Positions 42,100-50,875 of a stretch of 64,000 nt of DNA are shown one piece after another (within the stretch, counting starts at the first letter, position 1; every line of letters starts with the position of its first letter). The notes beneath the pieces are model-generated. The model saw only the letters and a program-made list of their open reading frames with translations. It searched no databases and had not been told where the DNA came from. The position numbers and the translations under genes are program-made. Source of the stretch: Deltaproteobacteria bacterium (GTDB lineage: Bacteria; Myxococcota_A; UBA9160; UBA6930); assembly GCA_016875395.1 (NCBI GenBank), contig VGRF01000003.1, forward strand, positions 124,001-188,000. Reading direction: 5' to 3'.

Positions 42100-42558
42100 A
42101 TGATTCTCGGTCTGCACCACGCCGCGCTCGCCGTGCCCAGCATGCAGCGCGCGCTCGACTTCTACTGCGGCGTGCTCGGCTTTCGCGTGACGATGGAGGC
42201 GGAGCTGCCGCCGGGCTACGCGCCGATGAACGAAGCCTTCGGCGTGGCGAATGCGGCGTGCAAGGTGCGCATGATCCGCAAGGGCGGCTCGTGCATCGAG
42301 CTGTTCGAGTTCGCCGACGCGGAGGCGGGCGACGCGAAGCGCCCGGTCAACCGCGTCGGGATCACGCACATCGCACTCGTCACCGACGACTACCTCGCCG
42401 ACTATGACCACCTCGCGAAGCACGGCGTCGCCTTCAACGCCCCGCCCTTCGGCGCCGCGCCGCAGCGCTTTGCGTACGGCCGCGACCCGTTCGGCAACGT
42501 GATCGAGCTGCTCGAGCACGCACCCGGCGACGCGAGCGCGCTGAGATTCGAGGACTGA
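42100..42558 (+). CDS. VOC-family (glyoxalase/dioxygenase-like) protein
   Basis: A 152-residue VOC protein. The pattern LGLHHAALAVPSMQRALDFY at the start, CIELFEFADAEAG in the middle, GITHIALVTDDYLADYDHL and GRDPFGNVIELLEHA at the end is the classic two-module fold. Metal ligands are probably His6 or 7, Glu near ELFEF, His in ITHIAL and Glu in VIELLE. The reaction (lyase, isomerase or ring-cleaving dioxygenase) cannot be told. The ATG follows a CGGAGG site at good distance. It converges on the VanZ-like gene with four bases between. Confidence 0.88.
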   Translation: MILGLHHAALAVPSMQRALDFYCGVLGFRVTMEAELPPGYAPMNEAFGVANAACKVRMIRKGGSCIELFEFADAEAGDAKRPVNRVGITHIALVTDDYLADYDHLAKHGVAFNAPPFGAAPQRFAYGRDPFGNVIELLEHAPGDASALRFED

Positions 42559-42562
42559 CGAC

Positions 42563-42949
42563 TCAGCCTCGCGCGGCGAGGAGGCGCTCGACGCCGCGCA
42601 TCCACGAGCCGCGCGTGAGGCGCACGATCGCGAGCGCGAGCACGACGCCCACTACGTTCGCGACGGCGTCAGCGACTTCGCCCGAGCGACCAGCGCTGCC
42701 GAAGTGCTGAAGGAGCTCGCAGCCGATGCCGAACGCGAAGAGCACCGCGCCTGCGCCGAGGTGATGCGCGCGCACGACGAGGCCTGAGAACCACGTCGTG
42801 AGCACGCCGTAGCCGAGCGCGTGCTCGGCTTTGTCGGAGAGGGAGATGCCTGGCAGGCCCTGCGAGGGGATGAGGCTGAGCCACAGCACGCCCGCGACGA
42901 GCAGCACGCCCCCGCTCCACCAAAGCCACTTCCAGCGCAGCTGCTCCAC
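42563..42949 (-). CDS. VanZ-like membrane protein
   Basis: A 128-residue membrane protein with about four helices. The loop SLSDKAEHALGYGVLTTWFS carries the conserved DKxxH signature of VanZ-like proteins. Further parts are GIGCELLQHFGSAGRSGEVA and the helix DAVANVVGVVLALAIVRLTR. VanZ confers low-level teicoplanin resistance in enterococci; most relatives in other bacteria have no known role. The GTG start just before EQLRWKWLWWSGG suits both an AAGGGG site and the usual family length. It stands alone between the VOC and LLM genes. Confidence 0.8.
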   Translation of the reverse strand: MEQLRWKWLWWSGGVLLVAGVLWLSLIPSQGLPGISLSDKAEHALGYGVLTTWFSGLVVRAHHLGAGAVLFAFGIGCELLQHFGSAGRSGEVADAVANVVGVVLALAIVRLTRGSWMRGVERLLAARG

Positions 42950-43103
42950 GTCGAGGCACCCCTTCGCACGATCGCGACTTCTTCGGAACACGCACGCGCT
43001 TGTTGGTTCCAGCATCGCGGCGCACCCTCGCGCGGACTCGACGAACGTCCGGAGTGTTGGCGATCTCGCCAGCCCATGACGACCGAGTCCGGAGGCTCCA
43101 CTC

Positions 43104-43961
43104 GTGAAGCTCGGCGTCTTCTCCTTCAACACGGAGTACACCGTGCGCGCCGACAAGCTCGCGCGTGCAGTGGAAGAGCGCGGCCTCGAGTCGTTCTGGC
43201 TGCCGGAGCACACGCACATCCCGGCGCCACCGGACGGCGTGGTGAAGATGGTCGATGGCCGCGAGCTGCCGCGCGAGTACCGCCACATGGCGGACCCGTT
43301 CCTCGGTCTCGCGGCCGCGGCCGCGGCGACGACGAAGCTCGTGCTCGGCACGGCGATCTGCCTCGTGAACCAGCACCACCCGATCTCGCTGGCGAAGCGC
43401 GTGGCCACGCTCGATCACCTCAGCGACGGCTGCTTCATCTTCGGCGTCGGCGCGGGCTGGAACGTGGCGGAGATGAACCACCACGGCATCGCGTTCGAGG
43501 ACCGCTGGCGCCAGCTCAGCGAGCGACTCGATGCCCTGAAAGTGCTCTGGCGTGACGAGCGCGCGCGCTTCGAGGGCGAGTTCGTGCGCTTCGGCGACAC
43601 CTGGCTCTACCCGAAGCCGCTCCAGCGCCCGCATCCGCCGATCTTGTTAGGGACGCTCGACACGCCGTTCGGCCGCGGCCTCGTCGCGAAGCACGCGGAT
43701 GCGTGGATGCCGATCGCGCTCAACCTCGAGTACACGAAGAAGAGCCTCGCCGACGTGCGCGAGCGCATGGAGCGAGCGGGGCGCGATCCCGCGAAGCTCG
43801 GCATCTCGATGCTGTTCCTCGCCGAGCGAGAGCAGAGTGCAGCCACGCTCGCGCAGGCGCGCGCGATGGGAGAGGAGCGTGCGATCCTGCGGCTCCCCGC
43901 CGCGGGCGAGAGCGAGGTGTTGCAAGCGCTGGATCGCTGCGCGCGAATCGGCGTAACGTAG
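43104..43961 (+). CDS. LLM-class F420/flavin-dependent oxidoreductase
   Basis: A 285-residue luciferase-like protein of the TIGR03619-like group. Typical features are the N-terminal LGVFSFNTEYTVRADKLARA, LESFWLPEHTHIPAPPDG, the substrate-side GTAICLVNQHHPISLAKRV and FGVGAGWNVAEMNHHGIAFE. The group includes probable F420-dependent enzymes, but relatives in non-F420 bacteria use FMN. The GTG start follows a CCGGAGG site. No partner reductase is near. It is one of four LLM genes in this window. Confidence 0.9.
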   Translation: MKLGVFSFNTEYTVRADKLARAVEERGLESFWLPEHTHIPAPPDGVVKMVDGRELPREYRHMADPFLGLAAAAAATTKLVLGTAICLVNQHHPISLAKRVATLDHLSDGCFIFGVGAGWNVAEMNHHGIAFEDRWRQLSERLDALKVLWRDERARFEGEFVRFGDTWLYPKPLQRPHPPILLGTLDTPFGRGLVAKHADAWMPIALNLEYTKKSLADVRERMERAGRDPAKLGISMLFLAEREQSAATLAQARAMGEERAILRLPAAGESEVLQALDRCARIGVT

Positions 43962-43992
43962 AAGCAGGTGTAAGCTCCCGGTTGGGCGCTCT

Positions 43993-44006
43993 CTTGCGTA
44001 CGCAAG
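43993..44006. promoter_or_regulatory. 14-base perfect palindrome, possible operator
   Basis: CTTGCGTACGCAAG is a perfect inverted repeat 57 bases before the start of the hybrid histidine kinase gene. Length and symmetry suit a dimeric repressor site of TetR or similar type. No regulator gene is adjacent, so the binding protein is unknown. Confidence 0.4.
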
Positions 44007-44063
44007 GGGTCGACGGTGCCTGATCGAGGCAGCACGGGCGATGACGGATTTTAGACGGAGCTG

Positions 44064-46262
44064 TTGCCGGCCCGGTCGCTGACGCGCGTGCTGTACCTGA
44101 TCACCGGGATTTGCACCGCGATGGCGCTCGCCTCGCCGTTCCTGACGAAGCAGCCGCTGCCCTTGATCGCGATTTACGGCGCAGTCGCCGCGTCGTGTAT
44201 CGCGGCGCATCGCCTTGCGAGAGCGGGTCACCCCGGCCGGGCCGCCGCGGGATTCGTCGTCGTCGGCTGGCTCGCGCAGACGGTCTCCGTGTTCCTGCTG
44301 GGCGGCGTCTCCAGCCCCAGCTTCTCCGCTTCCGTTTCGCTCGTGTTACTGGCGGGGTTGATCTGGAACGAGCGAGCGGCGTTGGCATTCGGAGCTTTGA
44401 GTGTCGGAGCCGCAACGGTCTTCGCCTTCCTACCCCCCGCGTGGCTTCCAAGTCCGCTCGTCGAGCCGGCGCGGTGGCGGTTCTTGGCGGCGCTGCTCGC
44501 TCAGATCGTCGTCGTCCTGCTGTCGCTGCGGCTCGCGACCACGAGCGTTCGGCGCAATCTGGCGCGCGCGCAGGAGAGCTCTCAGGTCGCGCGCGAGGCC
44601 ACGCGGGCGGCCGAGCGACGTGTACGCCAGCAGACGGCGATCGCGCGCCTGGGCACGTTCGCCCTCGCGAGCCGCGACTCCGGCGCGCTGCTCGACGAGT
44701 TCGTGAACGAAGTTTCGCGCACGCTCGGCGCGGAGCTCGTGAAGGTGCTCGAGCTCTCGGACGACGGAGGGCATCTCCTGTTGCGAGCGGGCTTGGGTTG
44801 GGACGCGGGCTTGGTCGGGCAGGCGCGTGTTCCCGTCGGCAAGGATTCGCAGGCCGGCTTCACCCTCGCGTCGCAGATCCCCGTGTTGGTGAGCGACTTG
44901 AGCACGGAGCAGCGCTTCAGTGGGCCGGAGCTGCTCACGAACCATGGTGTGCGGAGCGGCGTGAGCGTCGTGATTCGCGTCGAGGGCAGGACCTACGGGA
45001 TCCTCGCCGCTCACAGCCGGCAGCCCGACGCCTTCCGCGACGAAGACGCATTGTTCCTGCAAACCGCCGCGAACCTGCTGTCGACGGCCTTGGGCCGCGA
45101 ACGACTGGAAGCGAACCTCGCGCGTCAGGGCCGTCTCGAGGCGCTCGGCAGGCTCGCGGGCGGCGTTGCGCACGACTTCAACAATCTGCTGACCGTGATC
45201 CTCGGCTACGCGGATGCGCTGGGTCAACGCGGCACGCGAATCGATCCCGCGCTCGCGGCGAAGGAGATTCGCGGCGCTGCGGAGCGCGCGGCCGGTTTGA
45301 CGCGCGATCTGCTCGCGTTCGCGCGGCAAGTGCCGGGGTTGCCGATCACACTCGACCTGAACGAAATCGTCGCGCGCAGCCTCCGCTTGCTCGAGCGGCT
45401 CGTCGGGGAAGACATCCGGCTTCGGACCCAGTTCGCGGCCGAGCCCTGCCTCGTGCGCGCGGACGCAGGCCAGATCGAGCGCGTGCTGGTCAATCTCGTC
45501 ATCAACGCGCGAGACGCTCAGCCGGACGGCGGGGAGATCGCGATCGCGACACGGCGCTGCACGGAAGGGGCGCGCGCCAGCGTGAGGCTGATCGTTACGG
45601 ATCGCGGCTCCGGGATGGCGCCCCACGTGCTGGCGCATGCGTTCGAGCCATTCTTCACGACGAAAGGCGGCGGAGCGGGCAGCGGGCTCGGGCTCGCGAC
45701 GGTCTACGGAGTCGTTCAACAACTCGGCGGCGAGGTCTCTGCCACCAGCGAGCTCGGTGCCGGAACCCAGATCACGATCGACCTGCCGTTGGCGACGGAG
45801 GCGCGACGAGAGCTCGAAGGCGACGCACCCGCGGAGGCGAGCGCCGTGCGCGCTGGGACCGGCGAGACGGTCTTGGCGGTCGAGGACGATGCCGAGCTGC
45901 GCGTCCTGCTCGTCGAGTCGCTCGAGCGAGCGGGGTACGTGGTGCTCGCCGCGGCAGACGGACTCGCCGCGATCTCCCTCATCGAGAGTCATCCCGGCCC
46001 GATCGACGCGCTGATCACCGACATCGTGATGCCCGGAGCGAGCGGCTTCGACGTCGCCGCGCGAGTGCGCGAGCGGCGACCGAACGCGCGCGTCCTCTAC
46101 ATGTCCGGGTACGTCGGACACGACGGCTCGCTCGCCGAGGTCGAGCGGCCCGATGTCACGTTCGTCGCAAACCCGTTCCGCATGCGCGATCTCACGGCCG
46201 CCTTGGGCAAGACGCTTGCGCGCGGAGCTCCGGTCTCAGCTTCGCCAGCTCGCGGCGTGTGA
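44064..46262 (+). CDS. hybrid sensor histidine kinase with GAF and receiver domains
   Basis: A 732-residue membrane-bound kinase. About five helices (1-160) are followed by a coiled segment, a GAF domain (about 200-345), a HisKA domain with H370 in GGVAHDFNNLL, and an HATPase with N-box VLVNLVINARDAQ and G-box GSGLGLATVYG. A C-terminal receiver (from 603) has its phospho-Asp653 in LITDIVMPG. The receiver's highly conserved Lys before PF is replaced by Asn (VANPF, Asn703), so its phosphotransfer may be altered. It starts with TTG after a GGAG site. No output regulator is adjacent. Confidence 0.92.
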   Translation: MPARSLTRVLYLITGICTAMALASPFLTKQPLPLIAIYGAVAASCIAAHRLARAGHPGRAAAGFVVVGWLAQTVSVFLLGGVSSPSFSASVSLVLLAGLIWNERAALAFGALSVGAATVFAFLPPAWLPSPLVEPARWRFLAALLAQIVVVLLSLRLATTSVRRNLARAQESSQVAREATRAAERRVRQQTAIARLGTFALASRDSGALLDEFVNEVSRTLGAELVKVLELSDDGGHLLLRAGLGWDAGLVGQARVPVGKDSQAGFTLASQIPVLVSDLSTEQRFSGPELLTNHGVRSGVSVVIRVEGRTYGILAAHSRQPDAFRDEDALFLQTAANLLSTALGRERLEANLARQGRLEALGRLAGGVAHDFNNLLTVILGYADALGQRGTRIDPALAAKEIRGAAERAAGLTRDLLAFARQVPGLPITLDLNEIVARSLRLLERLVGEDIRLRTQFAAEPCLVRADAGQIERVLVNLVINARDAQPDGGEIAIATRRCTEGARASVRLIVTDRGSGMAPHVLAHAFEPFFTTKGGGAGSGLGLATVYGVVQQLGGEVSATSELGAGTQITIDLPLATEARRELEGDAPAEASAVRAGTGETVLAVEDDAELRVLLVESLERAGYVVLAAADGLAAISLIESHPGPIDALITDIVMPGASGFDVAARVRERRPNARVLYMSGYVGHDGSLAEVERPDVTFVANPFRMRDLTAALGKTLARGAPVSASPARGV

Positions 46263-46401
46263 GCTCACCTCAGGGCGCGAGGAAGCCGCCGTCGACCGGC
46301 AGCGTCCCCCCCCGCGCGATGACGTCCGCCCTCTACGCCCTCCGCGAGCGAGGCGGCATGCTGCCGCGTGCGAGGCGATGCGGGGAACGGTGCGTTGCAA
46401 C

Positions 46402-46407
46402 TAACGT
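46402..46407 (+). promoter_or_regulatory. -10-like TAACGT element before the monooxygenase gene
   Basis: TAACGT lies 23 bases before the ATG of the flavin monooxygenase gene, with the GGGGAG ribosome site between. It fits the TANNNT pattern of the other candidate -10 boxes here. Confidence 0.3.
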
Positions 46408-46430
46408 CGCGCGTCCATCGGGGAGTCGAG

Positions 46431-48086
46431 ATGAGCAGCACTTCGGCAGCGCCGCGCGACGCTGGCGCGCGCTTCGACGTGATCGTCGTGGGCGCGGGCT
46501 TCGCGGGCATGTACCTCCTCTACCGCCTGCGGCAGATGGGCCTAACAGCTCGCGTGTACGAAGCCGGCACGAGCGTGGGCGGAACTTGGTATTGGAACCG
46601 CTACCCCGGCGCGCGCTGCGACGCCGAGAGCCTCGCCTACTCCTACTCGTTCTCGCGCGAGCTCGAGCAGGAGTGGGAGTGGACCGAGCGCTACGCGACG
46701 CAGCCCGAGATCCTGAAGTACGCCGAGCACGTGGCCGAGCGTTTCGACCTGAAGCGCGACATGCGCTTCGAGACGCGCGTCACCAGAGCGAGCTTCGACG
46801 ACGCGCGCGCCGAGTGGAGCGTCGAGACCGATCGCGGCGATCGCGCGATCGCGAAGTTCTGCGTGATGGCGACGGGCTGCCTGTCGGTCCCGCAGGAGCC
46901 GAACATCCCGGGCCTGCGCGACTTCTCGCGCGAGATGCACTGGGCGAGCCGCTGGCCCCATCACGAGGTGCGCTACGAGAACAAGCGCGTCGGCGTGATC
47001 GGCACCGGCTCCTCCGCGATCCAGGCGATTCCGGTGATCGCCGAGACCGCGGGCCACCTCACCGTCTTCCAGCGCACGCCGAACTTCAGCGTGCCCGCGG
47101 TGAACGCGCCGCTCGACCCGGAGTTCGCGCGCGCCTTCAAGCGCAACTATCCGCAGCACCGCCAGAACTACCGGCTCGGCCTGAGCGGCGGCTTCGGCGA
47201 CCTCACGATCGAGCCGCAGCCCACCGTGCCCGCGTTCGAGACGTCGGTGGGCAAGAGCGAGGCCGAGCTGCGCGCCGCCTTGGAGCGGAGCTGGCGGAGC
47301 GGCGGCGCGCGCTTCTGCGGGACGATCCTCGACACGCTCGCGAACGAAGACACGAACCGCTTCGTCGCGAGCTACGTGCACGAGAAGATCCGCTCGATTG
47401 TTAGGGACCCGGCCACCGCGGAAGCGCTCTGCCCGACCTCGCACCCGATCGGCACGAAGCGCATCTGCGTCGATATCGGTTACTTCGAGACGTACAACCG
47501 CCCGAACGTGAAGCTCGTCGACATCGCGAAGCACCCGATCGAGCGCATCACCGCGACGGGCATCCAGATCCAGGGCGGCGAATTCCACGAGCTCGACATG
47601 CTGGTGATGGCGACCGGCTTCGACGCGATGACCGGCGCGCTCGCACGCATCGACATCCGCGGCGCGGGCGGCGCGAAGCTCAGCGACGCGTGGGCGGCGG
47701 GCCCGAAGACTTACCTCGGCATCGGCAGCGTGGGCTTCCCGAATCTGTTCATGATCACCGGCCCAGGCAGCCCCTCGGTGCTCAGCAACATGCTCGTCTC
47801 GATCGAGCAGCACGTGGACTGGACGCTCGCCTGCATCGACTGGATGCGGCAGCGCGGCTTCGCGCGCATCGAGGCGAAGCCCGAGGCGCAGGAGCAGTGG
47901 GTCGCGCACGTGAACGAAGTCGCGAACGGGACGCTCATGCCGAGAGCCGCGAGCTGGTACATGGGCGCGAACATCCCCGGCAAGCCGCGCGTGTTCATGC
48001 CCTACGCCGCGGGGGTCGGCGTCTACCGCGAGATCTGCGATCGCGTGGCAAAGAATGGGTACGAGGGGTTTGCGTTCGGGGGCTGA
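46431..48086 (+). CDS. flavin-containing monooxygenase, Baeyer-Villiger-like
   Basis: A 551-residue class B flavoprotein. The FAD motif is GAGFAG (21-26), followed by GGTWYWNRYPGARCDAES. The NADPH motif is GVIGTGSSAIQ. The usual BVMO fingerprint FxGxxxHxxxWP appears only in altered form (FSREMHWASRWP), with no Gly and one residue off in spacing. It is therefore best called BVMO-like; it may be a steroid or cyclohexanone type with shifted specificity. The ATG has a GGGGAG site. It follows the hybrid kinase but is separated from it by 168 bases holding a gene relic. Confidence 0.9.
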   Translation: MSSTSAAPRDAGARFDVIVVGAGFAGMYLLYRLRQMGLTARVYEAGTSVGGTWYWNRYPGARCDAESLAYSYSFSRELEQEWEWTERYATQPEILKYAEHVAERFDLKRDMRFETRVTRASFDDARAEWSVETDRGDRAIAKFCVMATGCLSVPQEPNIPGLRDFSREMHWASRWPHHEVRYENKRVGVIGTGSSAIQAIPVIAETAGHLTVFQRTPNFSVPAVNAPLDPEFARAFKRNYPQHRQNYRLGLSGGFGDLTIEPQPTVPAFETSVGKSEAELRAALERSWRSGGARFCGTILDTLANEDTNRFVASYVHEKIRSIVRDPATAEALCPTSHPIGTKRICVDIGYFETYNRPNVKLVDIAKHPIERITATGIQIQGGEFHELDMLVMATGFDAMTGALARIDIRGAGGAKLSDAWAAGPKTYLGIGSVGFPNLFMITGPGSPSVLSNMLVSIEQHVDWTLACIDWMRQRGFARIEAKPEAQEQWVAHVNEVANGTLMPRAASWYMGANIPGKPRVFMPYAAGVGVYREICDRVAKNGYEGFAFGG

Positions 48087-48096
48087 GAGAGGGCGA

Positions 48097-48729
48097 TTAC
48101 GGCTTGGGGACCTTCGTCAGGCTCATCGCGACGGGTCCGCCTTTGCCGAGGATCGACACGCTCCCGCTCCTGGTGCTCTTCAAACCCAGCGATGCGCCAG
48201 CCGTGAGGAACCCGACGATCCCCGACGCTTTCCCGGAGATCTCGAAAGAGCTCTTCTTCTTCTCCGATGCCACGAAGGCGAACTCCGACGCGACGTAGAC
48301 CTCCGTCACGATCCTCCACTCCTTGAAGTTGAACTTCGGGAGCCTTTGCACGGCCTCGAGGACTTCGGCGAGGTTCTCGATGTGCGCGCCCTGCAGAACC
48401 GGGGTCTTGAGCACGTACTCGAACTCGCCGCCGAACTCGTACCTCACGCTCGCGTCGGCGGCGAGATCGAGCGCCGCGCTGCTCGGCAGCTCGGCGCCGG
48501 CCTGGAAGATTCGCTCTTTCGTTCCGCTCGATACGAAGTCGAGCGACATGTCCTGGAACGGCTCCGGGTCGAAGCCGACGCCGAGCCTCGCGAGCTTCGT
48601 CATCTGTTGGAAGCCATCTCCTTTCGGTCGCAGCACGTCACCGAGGTCGAATGCGGTGCCGGGCAGGTAGACCGCCCGCGCGCCGAGCTTGCTCTTCATC
48701 TGCTTGCTGAGTCGCTCCTCCACCGACAT
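48097..48729 (-). CDS. uncharacterised protein with Gly/Ala/Ser-rich hydrophobic hairpin
   Basis: A 210-residue protein I cannot assign. It begins with a charged helix (MSVEERLSKQMKSKLGARA), then YLPGTAFDLGDVLRPKGDGF, a beta-rich middle (ASVRYEFGGEFEYVLKTPVL) and a late amphipathic or hydrophobic segment ISGKASGIVGFLTAGASLGL before SGSVSILGKGGPVAMSLTKV. There is no signal peptide. The late segment could insert into a membrane, which makes a pore-forming or lipid-binding role thinkable but unproven. A strong AAAGGAGGG site marks the start; an ATG 24 codons upstream is less likely. It stands alone. Confidence 0.6.
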   Translation of the reverse strand: MSVEERLSKQMKSKLGARAVYLPGTAFDLGDVLRPKGDGFQQMTKLARLGVGFDPEPFQDMSLDFVSSGTKERIFQAGAELPSSAALDLAADASVRYEFGGEFEYVLKTPVLQGAHIENLAEVLEAVQRLPKFNFKEWRIVTEVYVASEFAFVASEKKKSSFEISGKASGIVGFLTAGASLGLKSTRSGSVSILGKGGPVAMSLTKVPKP

Positions 48730-48836
48730 CGAGTCCCTCCTTTCCGTGGGTGACCCAGAGACTTGCGCAGCCTCGGTCGCTATGGAAATGAACGAGTTCA
48801 CAGCTCTCGACCGGACGAATCATGGAGGCCTCCACG

Positions 48837-49289
48837 ATGCGCGCCCACCTCCTATGGGGGATCGCCTTGGCTCTGACTGGCATGGGAGCCGTCGCCCTCG
48901 TGCGCGGCCCTGCCGAGCTCGCGAACGCGCCGGTGCGCTGGATTCTGCGTTCGCCGCTGCACGGCGTGTTCAGCTCGCAGGTCCTTCTGCTCGAGCTGAC
49001 TTCTCGCGACAGCCGGAAGCCCTACGTGATTCCGGTGAACTATGTCGAGCGCGGTGACGCGCTGCTGGTCGGCAGCGACTTCGATTGGTGGCGCGATCTC
49101 GAGGTAGAGCCGCGCGTGCGCGTCGAGCTCCGTAACAGCCTGCCTCGCACGGTGAGCGCGCGCATCGTGCGAGATGCCGCCGAGGCTGACGCGGGCTGGC
49201 GCGCGCTACGGCCGAGCTCCTGGGAGAGCGCGGTCGCGAGAGGCGCGGTGCTGATCGAGATCGCGCTCGAAGAAGCACCTGCCCCGTGA
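48837..49289 (+). CDS. deazaflavin-dependent nitroreductase-like protein with N-terminal hydrophobic segment
   Basis: A 150-residue protein. One N-terminal hydrophobic stretch (LLWGIALALTGMGAVALV) is followed by a split-barrel-like domain with KPYVIPVNYVERGDALLVG, SDFDWWRDLEVEPRVRVELR and a short C-terminal helix. This pattern matches DUF385/F420H2-type nitroreductase-like proteins. The ATG with GGAGG eight bases upstream was preferred over an ATG five codons earlier that lies inside that site. The function is unknown; a membrane-tethered flavin or lipid-binding role is possible. It precedes the third monooxygenase gene by about 110 bases. Confidence 0.7.
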   Translation: MRAHLLWGIALALTGMGAVALVRGPAELANAPVRWILRSPLHGVFSSQVLLLELTSRDSRKPYVIPVNYVERGDALLVGSDFDWWRDLEVEPRVRVELRNSLPRTVSARIVRDAAEADAGWRALRPSSWESAVARGAVLIEIALEEAPAP

Positions 49290-49363
49290 ATGCGATCGTG
49301 CGCGGATCCACGGGAGTGATCAGCTCCGGCGCGCTGCGCGAGTCGCTGCTCGTCCGATCTCGC

Positions 49364-49369
49364 TAGCGT
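49364..49369 (+). promoter_or_regulatory. -10-like TAGCGT element before the monooxygenase/VOC pair
   Basis: TAGCGT (context TCGCTAGCGTGG) lies 27 bases before the ATG of the monooxygenase gene. It is one of the recurrent TAGCNT words placed 20-40 bases before starts. Confidence 0.3.
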
Positions 49370-49396
49370 GGCCGCTCACCCACTCGCGAGACCTCG

Positions 49397-50875
49397 ATGA
49401 CCGCCGCCGCGCCCGCCCCTAACACCTCCCTGCCCGCCCACACCACCGTGCTCGTGATCGGCGCCGGCCCCGGCGGCATCTGCTCGGGCATCACGCTCGC
49501 GCGCGCGGGCATCACGGACTTCGTGATCGTCGAGAAGGCCGCGGGCGTCGGCGGCACCTGGTGGCACAACCGCTACCCCGGCGCCGAGTGTGACGTGATG
49601 TCGCACCTCTACTCGTTCTCGTTCGAGCCGAAGGCCGACTGGTCGCGCCCGTACTCGGGACAGGCGGAGATTCGCGACTACGTGGAGCACGTCGCGCGCA
49701 AGCACGGGATGCTCCCGCACTGCCACTTCGACACCGAGGTGAAGACGCTGCGCTGGGACGAGCGCGCGGCACTCTGGCGCGCAGCGTTCGCGGACGGACG
49801 CGCGCTCACGGCGCGCTTCGTGATCAGCGCGATCGGCATGTTCAACGACATCGCGCTGCCCGACATCGCGGGCCTCGACGACTTCGCGGGCACGCTGTTC
49901 CACACCGCGCGCTGGAAGGACGGGCACGACCTGACGGGTGAGCGCGTCGCGCTGATCGGCAGCGCGGCGAGCGCGGTGCAGACCGCCCCCGAGATCGCGC
50001 CCATCGTCGCGCGCCTCGACCTCTACCAGCGCACGCCGCAGTGGGTCGTTCCGAAGAAGGACACGCCGTTCACCGAGGCCGAGCTCGCGCACTTTCGCGC
50101 GAACCCCGACGCGGTGAAGGCGATGCGCGACGAGATCTACAGGGAGATCGAAGCGTTCGTGCTCTTCCAGGATCCACAGGCCGTCGCCGCTTCGGAGGAG
50201 GCAGGCCGGCAGAACCTGCTCGCGGTGAACGATCCCGAGCTGCGCCGCCGCCTCACGCCCGATTGGCGCTACGGCTGTCGGCGCCCGCTGCTCTCGAACC
50301 TCTACTACCCGATCTTCAACCGCCCGAACGTGCACCTCGTCGACTGCGGCATCGAGCGCATCGTTCCAGCTGGGGTTGTTACGGCGCGCGGCGAGCTGCG
50401 CGAGGTCGACACGATCATCCTCGCCACCGGCTTCGAGACGACGCGCTACCTGAGCGCGCTCGACGTCGCGGGCCGCGGTGGCGTGCACATCCAGGACGCG
50501 TGGCAGGACGGCGCGATCGCTTATCAGGGAATCACCACGAGCGGCTTCCCGAACTTGTTCATGATCTACGGCCCCAACACCAACAACAACTCGCTGATTA
50601 CGATGCTCGAGCTCGAGAGCGACTACGCGGTGCGCGCGATCCGCCGCGTGCTGGACGCGAAGCTCGCTTGGATCGACGTGAAGCCGAGCGCGATGGCCGC
50701 CTACAACGAGCAGCTGCAGAAGGACATCGCGGGCATCACGGTGTGGCGCAGCGACTGCCGCGGCTACTACCGCGCGCCGTCGGGCCGCATCGTCACGCAG
50801 TTCCCATACACGATGACGACCTATGAGCGCATGCTCGCGGTGAACGACGCCGCGAGCTACGAGGAGGCGCGATGA
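49397..50875 (+). CDS. flavin-containing monooxygenase, Baeyer-Villiger type
   Basis: A 492-residue class B flavoprotein. The FAD motif is GAGPGG (22-27), followed by GVGGTWWHNRYPGAECD. The short fingerprint FAGTLFHTARWKDG has Phe, Gly, His and Trp in the right places, so Baeyer-Villiger activity is likely. The NADPH motif reads VALIGSAASAVQ, with Ser-Ala for the usual Gly-x-Gly. The ketone substrate is unknown. It overlaps the following VOC gene by four bases (ATGA), so both products are co-translated. The protein is about 100 residues shorter than the enzyme at 33.5 kb. Confidence 0.92.
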   Translation: MTAAAPAPNTSLPAHTTVLVIGAGPGGICSGITLARAGITDFVIVEKAAGVGGTWWHNRYPGAECDVMSHLYSFSFEPKADWSRPYSGQAEIRDYVEHVARKHGMLPHCHFDTEVKTLRWDERAALWRAAFADGRALTARFVISAIGMFNDIALPDIAGLDDFAGTLFHTARWKDGHDLTGERVALIGSAASAVQTAPEIAPIVARLDLYQRTPQWVVPKKDTPFTEAELAHFRANPDAVKAMRDEIYREIEAFVLFQDPQAVAASEEAGRQNLLAVNDPELRRRLTPDWRYGCRRPLLSNLYYPIFNRPNVHLVDCGIERIVPAGVVTARGELREVDTIILATGFETTRYLSALDVAGRGGVHIQDAWQDGAIAYQGITTSGFPNLFMIYGPNTNNNSLITMLELESDYAVRAIRRVLDAKLAWIDVKPSAMAAYNEQLQKDIAGITVWRSDCRGYYRAPSGRIVTQFPYTMTTYERMLAVNDAASYEEAR

